DNA of 64,000 bases from Mycetocola lacteus (lineage in GTDB: Bacteria > Actinomycetota > Actinomycetes > Actinomycetales > Microbacteriaceae): contig NZ_RCUY01000014.1 in NCBI RefSeq assembly GCF_003667575.1, positions 1-64,000 of the forward strand, read 5' to 3'. The position numbers and the translations under genes were made by a program. How positions within the stretch are numbered: the stretch's first letter is position 1; each line of letters opens with the position of its first letter. Shown piece by piece: positions 53,332 to 61,954 of this stretch. The notes beneath the pieces are model-generated. The model saw nothing but the letters and a program-made list of their open reading frames with translations. It had not been told where the DNA came from and ran no database searches.

Positions 53332-53933
53332 TCCGCATCCTTATAGCCGATGATGAACGGCTGATTCGCGACGCCATTTCGGGGCTTCTGGAACTTGAGG
53401 ACGACTTCGAGGTGGTGGCCCGCGCGGCCAGCGGTGAGGAGGCGATCCGCGAGGCACTGCGCCATCGCCCGGACATTGCCCTGTTGGATCTACAGATGCC
53501 CGAGCCCGACGGAATCGAGGTGTCCCGCCAGCTCTCCACGGCACTGCCGGCCTGCCGATGCATCATCGTCACCAGCCACGGGCGACCCGGTTATCTGAAA
53601 TCGGCCCTGGCCGTGGGGGTGATGGGTTTTCTCCCTAAGACAGTTTCTGCCCAGACCCTCGCTCAGGTGGTGCGCAGCGTGATGGACGGTGGCCGTCACA
53701 TCGATACCGACCTCGCTACCGAGGCCGTGGGGGCAGGTGATTCGCCGCTCACGCCCCGCGAAGCCGACGTCCTCGGCCTCGCCCGGGAAGGTGCACCGGT
53801 GGGAGAGATCGCCCAGCGCATCTCGCTCTCGCCCGGCACCGTGCGCAACTATCTTGCCTCGGCCATCGCCAAGCTGGGGGCGACCAATCGCCACGAGGCG
53901 GTCCACCTGGCCTCCCGACAGGGGTGGATCTAG
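53328..53933 (+). CDS. NarL/LuxR-family response regulator
   Basis: A 201-residue regulator. Receiver domain with DDE at 8-10 and phospho-Asp54 (IALLDLQMPEP), and Lys in FLPKTVSAQTL. A C-terminal LuxR helix-turn-helix (about 140-195) reads LTPREADVLGLAREGAPVGEIAQRISLSPGTVRNYLASAIAKLGATNRHEAVHLA. It starts inside the kinase's stop codon region (ATGA). Phosphorylated by the kinase, it likely controls the CPBP gene and itself. Confidence 0.94.
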   Translation: MIRILIADDERLIRDAISGLLELEDDFEVVARAASGEEAIREALRHRPDIALLDLQMPEPDGIEVSRQLSTALPACRCIIVTSHGRPGYLKSALAVGVMGFLPKTVSAQTLAQVVRSVMDGGRHIDTDLATEAVGAGDSPLTPREADVLGLAREGAPVGEIAQRISLSPGTVRNYLASAIAKLGATNRHEAVHLASRQGWI

Positions 53934-53935
53934 AG

Positions 53936-53969
53936 AACAGGCCCGCCCAAACGATGGGGCGGGCCTGTT
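53936..53969 (+). terminator. Terminator between the response regulator and DUF5719
   Basis: A perfect 13-bp stem AACAGGCCCGCCC with its complement (53957-53969) around an 8-nt loop. AA and TT ends allow action on both strands; it separates the convergent genes. Confidence 0.8.
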
Positions 53970-53975
53970 GTGGTT

Positions 53976-55379
53976 CTAGCGCGGGTAGACCGTGACCGTG
54001 GAGGAGCCCGGGTTGGCCGGCTGCACCGCGAAGGAGGACAGCGCGCTTTCCCCCGCGTAGCTCACCGAGGCCAGCACGTCGCCGGTCCCCGAGACCACGT
54101 AACCGGCACCGGCGGTGACCGGAACCACGGCACCGCCACCGGCGGGCACCGTGACCTCGATCGGGTCGCCCTCCACCGGGGTCAGCGTGACCCGGGCGTC
54201 GGCGTCACCGCGGTTGCCGAGGTGCAGTCGCGGGTTCTCCCCCGGTGCGATGGCAAGCCGTGCGGAGTTTCCGATCTTGGAGGTGGAGGCAAACCAGGCA
54301 AAGTCCGCCCCGTTGGTGGTGGTGACGCGTACGCCGCCCACCACGGGCTGGTCGGACTCGACCTTGACCCCGAAGGATCCGGCAGGCAGATTGGCGAGGA
54401 AGATTTCGTGCACCACACCCGCGGGTACCGTGGCCTCAAGCGACATGGGGGCGCTCCCCCCGGCCTCGTTGACAAAGGAGATGGTGACCTTGGCATCGGT
54501 GGTGCCGGGAACCATCAGGCGCAGTGCGGTCGCGCGGTCGTCATAGGTGTCATCGGACTCGAGTTCGGCGGGGGTTTCGGGGATCACCACACCGGGGACG
54601 TACTGGTTCAAGGCGGGGGCGGCGGACGGTCCGGCTACCTCGACACCCGAGGGGGTCAGGCCGCGCACCGAGCTCTGCTGCACGCTGGCAAACACGTGCC
54701 CACCACGGGTGCTCACGTGAACGATCGGCTTTTCCAGACCCGGGGCGAGGCTCGCCAGGGACACTACCTTCTGCGACCCGGCACGCACGATGATGCCGTC
54801 GGCTCCGGGAGCCTCAACGCGCCCGTTCTCACCGAAGATTTCCAGCACCACGTTGGCGTCGGCGTTCCCGGGGTTGGCCAGGGTGATCAGTGAGGTGCGG
54901 CCGGTAGCGGTGCTTCCGGCAACCAACCAGGCATCGGCCACGGGCTCGGCACACGCGCTGGCCGCGAAACCGGTGAGATCGGCGAGGCCGACCTGCTGAG
55001 ACTGTGATCCGGCCAGCAGCGGGGTCTGGGTTCCGGCCACGGGGATCCGCAGAACCTCGGCCGAACCAGCCTCGGTTCCGCTGAGTTCGGGGTTGGTCAG
55101 CGGGGTGACGGACGGGTCGGCGTCGGCACTGGTGGCCGTTTGCACGCCGCCAATCACGGTTGCCTGGCCGCCGGATTCACCCGGCTGCAGCAGCGGGCCC
55201 GAGCACACCCGGGTCTGCGCGGCGGCGCTGGGATGAACCTGAACACTCGGCGCGCTGGCGCTGATTGTGGGAATCGTCACCCGGGTAAACCCGAACGCAA
55301 CCAAACCCACGACACCCACACCGGCGATCCCGGCGACGATACGTCCCGAAACCGTGGCGATGCTCCGTGAGGAAACCAT
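53976..55379 (-). CDS. DUF5719-family extracytoplasmic protein
   Basis: A 467-residue protein with one N-terminal membrane anchor (IVAGIAGVGVVGLVAFGFT, about 14-32) and a large extracytoplasmic part of beta-strand character containing repeated NPGNADANVVLEIFGENG and LGNRGDADARVTL segments, typical of DUF5719. Its start codon follows directly after the stop codon of the upstream glycosyltransferase gene (TAAATG), so the two are coupled and probably act together in envelope polymer production. Function unknown. Confidence 0.85.
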   Translation of the reverse strand: MVSSRSIATVSGRIVAGIAGVGVVGLVAFGFTRVTIPTISASAPSVQVHPSAAAQTRVCSGPLLQPGESGGQATVIGGVQTATSADADPSVTPLTNPELSGTEAGSAEVLRIPVAGTQTPLLAGSQSQQVGLADLTGFAASACAEPVADAWLVAGSTATGRTSLITLANPGNADANVVLEIFGENGRVEAPGADGIIVRAGSQKVVSLASLAPGLEKPIVHVSTRGGHVFASVQQSSVRGLTPSGVEVAGPSAAPALNQYVPGVVIPETPAELESDDTYDDRATALRLMVPGTTDAKVTISFVNEAGGSAPMSLEATVPAGVVHEIFLANLPAGSFGVKVESDQPVVGGVRVTTTNGADFAWFASTSKIGNSARLAIAPGENPRLHLGNRGDADARVTLTPVEGDPIEVTVPAGGGAVVPVTAGAGYVVSGTGDVLASVSYAGESALSSFAVQPANPGSSTVTVYPR

Positions 55380-58300
55380 TTACTTCTGCTCCTTCGAGTC
55401 ATCGTCTAAGGCCTCGGGAGCCGAACCGGTGACGATAATCGTCGGTTCGGCGGCCGGAGCCTCCTCGGGGGTGGCGATCGGCGCTGCACCCGCATCGGGG
55501 ATCTGCCCCTCCCGCTCGGTCGCCTCGCGGTCGGTCTCGGGCACCGGGGCCGGCTCGCTCGCCTGGGCCAGCTCGGCGTCGTGGGCGGCCTCGGCGGTGC
55601 GGGCGATGGCCTCGGCATCGGTGGGCTCGGGCCAGGCCGGTGCGGACTCGGCCTCGGGCGCGGTGACCGGTGCCTCCGGCTCGCTCACGTCCGGGGCGTG
55701 CGCCTCAACCTCGGCGGCCAGGGCTGCCTCGGCCTCCTTCTCGGCAACCCGTTCGGCCCGACGGCGCGCACGCTTCGAGCCCTCGACCTCACGGTGGTTT
55801 CCGCGACGACCGGCGGCACGACGTCCACCGCCGGAACGCGGAACCGCGTGACCGATGGTACGCGGGGTCGCCTCGGCCATCCGGCGCGATGCTGCGGTCG
55901 GCACCGCGAGCAGCAGCGCCACGATGAATACCAGCCCGGTCAGGAAGCCCACCACCGGGGTCGCCCAGGTGGTCGGAGCCTCGGCGGCGGGCGGAATCTG
56001 CCCGTCAAAGCGCCAGAGGATGCCCTGATCCGTCGGGCCCACGCGTCCCAGCGCCCCCTCGGTTTCCAGCGCGGCGACCGCACGGTTGAGGGTCTGTTCG
56101 GCACCGGCCGCATCCGCCGGGTCGAGGCCGGGGCTGGCCGGGGCGAGCAGAACAAAGCGCACCCGCAGGTCGGTGAGGGTCTTGGCCACATCCAGTCCGC
56201 TGGCGGAAATCAGGTTTCCGGCCAGGTCGGCGACGCGGTTATCGTCCTCGGTGAGGGCGGTGCGGGTGTTGGCGCGGGTCGAGCGTGAATCCAGGCTGGT
56301 GCCGCCACCCCGAATCAGCGTGGCGGAGATCGCGTCGGCCCGCTCGGGACGAATCAGCAGGGTGCCCTGACTCGGGTCCTGGCTCGCGGCCGCGGTCACG
56401 TAGGCGGGCAGGGTGCGTCCATCCGAGGCCTGCACCGGGCTGTGTCCGGTGGGGAAGATGGCGATCATCGGACCGGCCACCACGATCGCCAGCACACCCA
56501 CCACGAGGGCGGGGATCATGCCACGGCGACGCATGGCGTCCAGCCCCACTGCCGCTGCACCCACCAGGCCCAACCAGTACAGGCTCAGCGCCGGTGCCGG
56601 CCAGATAGCCACGGTGTTGGGGCCGCTCAGGGTCACCAGCAGGTGGCTGGAGAGGGCCGCAGTGGTGAGGCCCAGCAGCGCGATCAGCAACAGTCCGGAC
56701 ACGCGCAGGGTTCCGCGGAAGAACAGGGCGATGATCGCGAGCAGGAGCAGCGGGGCCAGCAGCACCGGCAGCGCCCACTCGGCGGCAACGCCGCCGATGC
56801 CGAGCGAGGAGATCAGTCCCGGCCAGCCGCTGTTGCCGTAGGCGGGCATGCCCAGGGCGATCTTCCAGCCCTCGGTCACCGGATACGCGGTGAGCACCGA
56901 ACCGGGATCGGCGAGCAGCGCCCACCAGTTGCCGGCGCGGATTCCCTGCTGCCAAATCAGCGGGGCAAACAGGGTCAGCGCGGGGATCAGCATCCAGATC
57001 ACGCGCGGGATGTACCGTCCGGCGGTCACCAGCAGCACGACCCAGATCAGCGCAAACGCGATCGAGAGGGACGGGGCACAGGCCAGGATCACCGCGGCCA
57101 GCATCGCGGCCACGGCCGTGGCCGCCCAGGAGCGGCGGAAGACCGAGGCGGTGTAGAACAGCCACGGCAGGAGCAGGTGCACGATAACCGCGCCGATTTC
57201 TCCGGCTGCCAGCGAGCCGAGCAGGCTCGGGGCCAGGGTCCACAGGGCGGCCACAAAGAGGCGGTATCCGCTGCGTTCGGTGAGCCGGGTTGCGGCAAAC
57301 CAGGCACCCAGGGTGGCCAGCGGCAGGGCCAGCAGGTAGAGCAGCACGATCGAGAACGAGGGGTTCCAGAAGGTCAGCGTGCCCAGGAATGCCAGCACTA
57401 CGGCGAACGGATCGGCCGCGGAGATGACGCCGAGACCCTGATCACGCCAGGCAAAGCCGGTGTTTCCCCAGAGCTCGCCGACGGTGTTCGAGAGCGGGAG
57501 AAGTCCGCCTCCGGCCAGGGCCTGCACGTCGATAAAGCGGAAGAAGAGCACGGCCGAGAGCAGCGCGGATGCGGTAACCAGCCATCCTCCGCCGCCGGAG
57601 ATAAAGCGCAGGTCGCTGCGCTCCACCACAACGGTGACGGCACCGGCCTCGCGGCGCAGACGGCTGCGGCGGGTGACCTCGCCCACCGAGATCCGCAGCG
57701 GTGCCAGCTGTGCCCAGCCCACACGCTTGGACGCCCGAAGACGCTGGCGGGCACGCGAGATCCGTCCAAATCCGAAGGCCACGGCCAGCGCGGCCCCGAT
57801 CTCCGAGGTGATCAGCTCGGGCTGCTTGGTGATCAGACGCCAGACGGCGCGCACCAGGGCCAGCGGCAGCAGGCTCAGCCAGTGCAGCCACACCACGGCC
57901 GCGTTGGCGTACACCATGCGGCGATGCAGCTGCGCCGCCCGCGAAACATAGGCCTGTCGGCGCACCACGGCGCCGCGACGCGAGCGGTTGGGACCGGCCA
58001 CACCGTCGCCGGCCCAGCGCACGCGAGCGCTGGGTTCCAGCGAGACCCGGTGCTCGGCCAGGCGCACCCGCACCGAGAGGTCCAGGCCATCATCGGCCTG
58101 GTGCAGTGCGGGATCGATGCCGGAAACTTCGTCCCAGACGCGGGCACGCACCAGCATCGCCGGCGCGGCCACACCGAGTACATCACTCACCGCGTCGTGC
58201 TGGCCCTGATCGAGTTCATTGGCAACCAGGGTCACCGCGGCGCCGAGCGGGGTCATCGATTCGCCATAGGAGATGATCGTCTCGCCACGATCCCAGTCAA

Positions 58301-58697
58301 GAAGCTTGGGTCCCACGATGCCCACCGAGGGCGACACCTCAAGCGCGCCGACCAGCGCCGCCAGGGCGCCGGGTTCGGGGGCGGTGTCCTGGGCAAGAAG
58401 CCAGTAGGCGTCCCCGTCCACATCCGCCGCGCCGGTGGCCGCGAGCACGTCGGCGGAGGCACGGATTCCCGCACGCACGGCCTCACCGAAGCCCATGTTT
58501 TCGCGCAGCTGAACGATCTGCTGGATCGCCGCGCCCTGCAGTAATTCGATGACCGCGGGCGGCGAGGCGAGGCTCACGGCGACGACGTGATCGGGACGGC
58601 GCGTCTGAGCCTCGAGGGCGTGCAGCGTCGCCCTCAGGTGCACGGCATCCCGGGAGCCGTCCTGGACAACAATGATGGCGGTTACACGTGGAGACAT
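55380..58697 (-). CDS. Large glycosyltransferase (GT2) fused to a multi-pass membrane domain
   Basis: A 1105-residue protein. The first 250 residues are a GT-A fold GT2 domain (VTAIIVVQDGSRDAVHLRATLHAL; WLLAQDTAPEPGALAALVGALEVSPSVGIVGPKLLDW). Residues about 280-960 carry some ten to twelve membrane segments. The C-terminal 150 residues are an Ala/Glu/Pro-rich cytoplasmic tail with a basic patch (GGRRAAGRRGNHREVEGSKRARRR). It should transfer sugars at the membrane and perhaps export the product. The ATG at 58697 with GGAAGAA before it marks the true start. It is encoded next to whiB2, manA and DUF5719, a conserved actinobacterial grouping of envelope glycan genes. Confidence 0.82.
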   Translation of the reverse strand: MSPRVTAIIVVQDGSRDAVHLRATLHALEAQTRRPDHVVAVSLASPPAVIELLQGAAIQQIVQLRENMGFGEAVRAGIRASADVLAATGAADVDGDAYWLLAQDTAPEPGALAALVGALEVSPSVGIVGPKLLDWDRGETIISYGESMTPLGAAVTLVANELDQGQHDAVSDVLGVAAPAMLVRARVWDEVSGIDPALHQADDGLDLSVRVRLAEHRVSLEPSARVRWAGDGVAGPNRSRRGAVVRRQAYVSRAAQLHRRMVYANAAVVWLHWLSLLPLALVRAVWRLITKQPELITSEIGAALAVAFGFGRISRARQRLRASKRVGWAQLAPLRISVGEVTRRSRLRREAGAVTVVVERSDLRFISGGGGWLVTASALLSAVLFFRFIDVQALAGGGLLPLSNTVGELWGNTGFAWRDQGLGVISAADPFAVVLAFLGTLTFWNPSFSIVLLYLLALPLATLGAWFAATRLTERSGYRLFVAALWTLAPSLLGSLAAGEIGAVIVHLLLPWLFYTASVFRRSWAATAVAAMLAAVILACAPSLSIAFALIWVVLLVTAGRYIPRVIWMLIPALTLFAPLIWQQGIRAGNWWALLADPGSVLTAYPVTEGWKIALGMPAYGNSGWPGLISSLGIGGVAAEWALPVLLAPLLLLAIIALFFRGTLRVSGLLLIALLGLTTAALSSHLLVTLSGPNTVAIWPAPALSLYWLGLVGAAAVGLDAMRRRGMIPALVVGVLAIVVAGPMIAIFPTGHSPVQASDGRTLPAYVTAAASQDPSQGTLLIRPERADAISATLIRGGGTSLDSRSTRANTRTALTEDDNRVADLAGNLISASGLDVAKTLTDLRVRFVLLAPASPGLDPADAAGAEQTLNRAVAALETEGALGRVGPTDQGILWRFDGQIPPAAEAPTTWATPVVGFLTGLVFIVALLLAVPTAASRRMAEATPRTIGHAVPRSGGGRRAAGRRGNHREVEGSKRARRRAERVAEKEAEAALAAEVEAHAPDVSEPEAPVTAPEAESAPAWPEPTDAEAIARTAEAAHDAELAQASEPAPVPETDREATEREGQIPDAGAAPIATPEEAPAAEPTIIVTGSAPEALDDDSKEQK

Positions 58698-58781
58698 TTC
58701 TTCCAGACTATGTTGTCCCGGCGAGCACCGGGACTCGCTGCCTCGGCGCGCCATAAATCCCGGCGGATGCCCAGGAAGCAC

Positions 58782-58815
58782 ACCGGGGCGGAATCCTCAG
58801 ATTCCACCCCCGTGG
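58782..58815 (-). terminator. Terminator of whiB2
   Basis: GGAATC (58790-58795) pairs with GATTCC (58800-58805) and CCGGGG with CCCCGT extends the stem. It lies just past the whiB2 stop at 58822. The T run is weak. Confidence 0.6.
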
Positions 58816-58821
58816 TGAGTC

Positions 58822-59139
58822 CTAGCCCGCGCGCTTTTTCAGCTTGCGACGTTCGCGCTCGGAAAGTCCGCCCCAGATTCCGAACCGCTCGTCATTACCC
58901 AACGCGTATTCCAGGCACTGAGCCCGCACCTCGCACGAGGTGCAAATTCGCTTTGCATCGCGTGTAGAGCCGCCCTTTTCAGGGAAAAACGCCTCGGGAT
59001 CGGTCTGCGCACACAGCGAGTCAGCCTGCCATGAGAGAGGATTCCCGTCCTCGTCATCGCGGCGTACTCCGGGTACTCCCAGATCAACCGGGTCAATAAA
59101 CCAGTCGTCGGGAACCCCCTGTCGATAGTCGAGCGACAT
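58822..59139 (-). CDS. whiB2: WhiB-family regulator, WhiB2-like
   Basis: A 105-residue WhiB protein with Cys43 (SLCAQTDPEAFFPEKGG), the CTSC and Cys-x5-Cys pair (ICTSCEVRAQC), GIWGGLSERERRKL and a Lys/Arg tail. WhiB2-type proteins control cell division and septation in actinobacteria. The ATG at 59139 follows GGGGG; the longer reading is rejected. It lies beside manA and the large glycosyltransferase, the usual WhiB2 surroundings. Confidence 0.93.
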   Translation of the reverse strand: MSLDYRQGVPDDWFIDPVDLGVPGVRRDDEDGNPLSWQADSLCAQTDPEAFFPEKGGSTRDAKRICTSCEVRAQCLEYALGNDERFGIWGGLSERERRKLKKRAG

Positions 59140-59290
59140 ATCGACCCCCTTTCCCCTTGGTGTTTCGGTGCACCGGTTAGTGACACCTAGATAATTACAC
59201 CTTTGTAATTGGGGATTCGTCAAGTCGCAGATCGTAAACCCTCAGCGCGAGCTAGAGACTTCACGACGCGCCGACAGGTTCAAATCGTGT

Positions 59291-60502
59291 TCAAGCGGTG
59301 ACGCCAAATGGGCCCGAAGCGATCCAAAGTTCACCGTTCCCGGCGATGCGTACCACCGTATCGCTCGGAGTCAGATATCGGATGTCTCCGCGCACCAGGC
59401 TCGTATGGTCCGCGCCCTGCTCCAACGTCGCTTCTCCCTGAATCTGCAGCGCGATTGCCGGGCCGGAAACCCGAAAACTCCGCGTGATTTCGGGGTCTAC
59501 GCGGTACAGCGCGAAGTTTGCACCCGCGGGCTGATAGCCCACAACACCCGGGGCGATATCGCTGCGATCCAGAAACGGGACCGGTCCCGGAGCAAACCTG
59601 ACAACGGCCAACAGCTCGGCAATATCCACGTGCTTGGGAGTCATTCCGCCACGCAGCACATTGTCGCTGGCCGTCATCAGCTCAAGGCCAATGCCGCGCA
59701 GATAGGCGTGCATATTGCCCGCATCCAAATACAGCGATTCCCCCCGTTTTAGGGTGACCCGGTTGAGAAAGAGCGCAACAAACACACCCGAATCCTCGGG
59801 ATAGTCCGCGACAAGCAGGCGGACCGTCTCGGCCAGGTGCGGCAGCGGGACCCGAGAAATCGAGGTGGCCGCCGCGACCAGCGCGGCACGTTCGCTCTCC
59901 CGGTCACCGCCGAGCGCGGCCGAAACCTCCTGCGCCAGCACCTCCGCCTCGGCGCCCTCATCGATCGCGTGAGACAGTCGCTCTCGCAGATCACGCAGCA
60001 CCGGGTCCTGCACCCCGGCATGGACCAGCTCATCCAGGTCGGCGATCACCTTGGCGATCGGACGGAACCCCGAGAGCGCCTCAAATCCGTCCTCCATCGC
60101 GACGATCAGCTCGGGCTTCGGGAAGGGGTCACGATAGTTGCGGTGCGGGGCATCCAGGGCGATCCCCGCGGCGTTCTCGCGTTCGAAGCCCGCGCGCGCC
60201 TGCTCGGCGTTTGGGTGGGCCTGAATCGACAGCGGAGACCCCGCGGCCAGCACCTTAAAGAGGAAGGGCAGCGCACCACTCTCGGTTCCCGCGGCCGCGG
60301 GTTCCGCCGCAAGCCACCGCTCCAGCGTGCCGAAGCTCGCGGGGCCCTCGGGCGCACTCACCCGCGCAGGGCTGCCCGCGTGGGTTCCCAGCCAGAGTTC
60401 CGCCTCCGGTGCCGCGGTGGGCGTCCCACCCAGCAGCGCGCTGATCGCGCCCGGGGCACCCCAGGCATAGTCGCGGGGAGTATTGGTGAGGGTGACGAAC
60501 AC
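59291..60502 (-). CDS. manA: Mannose-6-phosphate isomerase (type I)
   Basis: A 403-residue zinc isomerase interconverting fructose-6-phosphate and mannose-6-phosphate, feeding GDP-mannose and envelope mannan synthesis. It opens with TPRDYAWGAPGAISALLGG. Zinc ligands are seen in QAHPN (Gln and His), PFPKPELIVAM (Glu) and YLDAGNMHAYLRG (His), and the conserved SDNVLRGGMTPKHVD follows. The GTG at 60502 is the start: AGAGGAA precedes it closely and an extension upstream is not conserved. Neighbouring whiB2 and glycosyltransferase genes fit an envelope role. Confidence 0.95.
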   Translation of the reverse strand: MFVTLTNTPRDYAWGAPGAISALLGGTPTAAPEAELWLGTHAGSPARVSAPEGPASFGTLERWLAAEPAAAGTESGALPFLFKVLAAGSPLSIQAHPNAEQARAGFERENAAGIALDAPHRNYRDPFPKPELIVAMEDGFEALSGFRPIAKVIADLDELVHAGVQDPVLRDLRERLSHAIDEGAEAEVLAQEVSAALGGDRESERAALVAAATSISRVPLPHLAETVRLLVADYPEDSGVFVALFLNRVTLKRGESLYLDAGNMHAYLRGIGLELMTASDNVLRGGMTPKHVDIAELLAVVRFAPGPVPFLDRSDIAPGVVGYQPAGANFALYRVDPEITRSFRVSGPAIALQIQGEATLEQGADHTSLVRGDIRYLTPSDTVVRIAGNGELWIASGPFGVTA

Positions 60503-60684
60503 TACTTCCTCTTTTCTACGGGCGCGCCGTACACGGCCGTCATGGATGTGCTTATGCCCACCATACAAGTCCGGACACCCGGTCGTGACGAACTCTGGAG
60601 GAACTCGCCAAGGAGTCTGGCGCGAGCCTCCGGGCCTCCCTAGGCTGGGGTCGGTTTCATCGGTGATTCAGCAAAGGAGCGATC

Positions 60685-61863
60685 ATGACTTTCCAGCCCC
60701 TCGACAGTGACTTCTACGGGTTCTCAACCACGCTCGAACCCCATGAGCAGGAGGCCCTGACAACGGTCAGATCCTTCCTCGCCGACCACGTCGCCGACCG
60801 GGTCACCGATCTGTGGGAGACAGCCGAGTTCCCGCACGATCTGATTCGCCCCCTGATGGCCACCGGCGTGGGAACCTGGGCCTGGGAGGAAACCCGACCG
60901 CGAGAGAACTCCGCGGTGTTCCGCGGGTTCTTGGCACTCGAGCTCTCCCGCGTGGACGCCTCCATCTCGACCTTCCTCGGCGTCACCGAGGGCCTGGCCA
61001 TGGGCTCGATCGGGGTCTGCGGTTCGGCCGCCCAGCGCGCCGAGTGGCTCCCCCGACTGGCCAGCGGCGAAATCGTCGGAGCCTTTGGACTCACCGAGCC
61101 GCTCTCGGGTTCGGACAGCGCCCGGGGACTGACCACCACCGCCACCCGGGATGGTGATCACTGGGTCTTGAACGGCCAGAAGCGCTGGATCGGCAACGCC
61201 ACCTTCAGCGATATCACGATCATCTGGGCCAAGGACACCGCCGACAACCAGGTCAAGGGCTTTATCGTGCCCACCGACACCCCGGGATATGTGGCCACCA
61301 AGATCGAGCGTAAGACCAGCCTGCGGATCGTGCAGAACGCGGACATCACGCTGACCAATGTGCGCATCCCCGAGTCCCTCAAGCTGGAGAATGCCAACTC
61401 CTTCGCCGACACCGCCCAGGTCCTGCGCCTCACCCGGGCCGGTGTGGCCTGGTCCAGCGTGGGCGTGGCCATCGGCGCGTATGAGGCGGCGCTGGAATAT
61501 GCCCGCGAACGCATCCAGTTCGGTAAGCCGATCGCCGCGCACCAGATGATTCAGGATCTCCTGGCCAAGTGCCTCGCCAATATCACCGCGTCGATCGCCC
61601 TGTGCGTGCGCGTCTCCGAGATGCATGATGCGGATGCGCAGCGCGATGAGCACTCGGCCCTGGCCAAGTCGTTCTGCACCTCGCGGATGCGTGAAACCGT
61701 GGCCTGGTCACGGGAGATCCTCGGGGGCAACGGAATCGTGCTGGACTACCGCGTGGCCCGGTTCTTTGCCGATGCCGAGGCGCTCTACTCCTATGAGGGC
61801 ACCCGCGAGATGAACACCCTGATCGTGGGTCGTGCAATCACCGGAAAGGCCGCATTCGTCTAG
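60685..61863 (+). CDS. Acyl-CoA dehydrogenase (glutaryl-CoA dehydrogenase-like)
   Basis: A 392-residue flavin enzyme. FAD/substrate motifs: FGLTEPLSGSDSARGLTTTATRDGDHWVLNGQKRWIGNATFSDI and ERIQFGKPIAAHQMIQDLLAKCLANI. The catalytic base Glu lies in LYSYEGTREMNTLIVGRAITG. The pattern best matches the glutaryl-CoA/short-chain branch, but substrate is not certain. AAAGGAG lies 7 nt upstream of the ATG. Divergent from manA (182 bp) with no clear promoter boxes found. Confidence 0.92.
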   Translation: MTFQPLDSDFYGFSTTLEPHEQEALTTVRSFLADHVADRVTDLWETAEFPHDLIRPLMATGVGTWAWEETRPRENSAVFRGFLALELSRVDASISTFLGVTEGLAMGSIGVCGSAAQRAEWLPRLASGEIVGAFGLTEPLSGSDSARGLTTTATRDGDHWVLNGQKRWIGNATFSDITIIWAKDTADNQVKGFIVPTDTPGYVATKIERKTSLRIVQNADITLTNVRIPESLKLENANSFADTAQVLRLTRAGVAWSSVGVAIGAYEAALEYARERIQFGKPIAAHQMIQDLLAKCLANITASIALCVRVSEMHDADAQRDEHSALAKSFCTSRMRETVAWSREILGGNGIVLDYRVARFFADAEALYSYEGTREMNTLIVGRAITGKAAFV

Positions 61864-61954
61864 GCCGACAGCTCGGATCGGGTTCGCCGTGAATCCGGCT
61901 GGATCGCCGGGCAATTCGGCGTGGATCATCGGGCCCACCGGGTAGTGTGGACCT

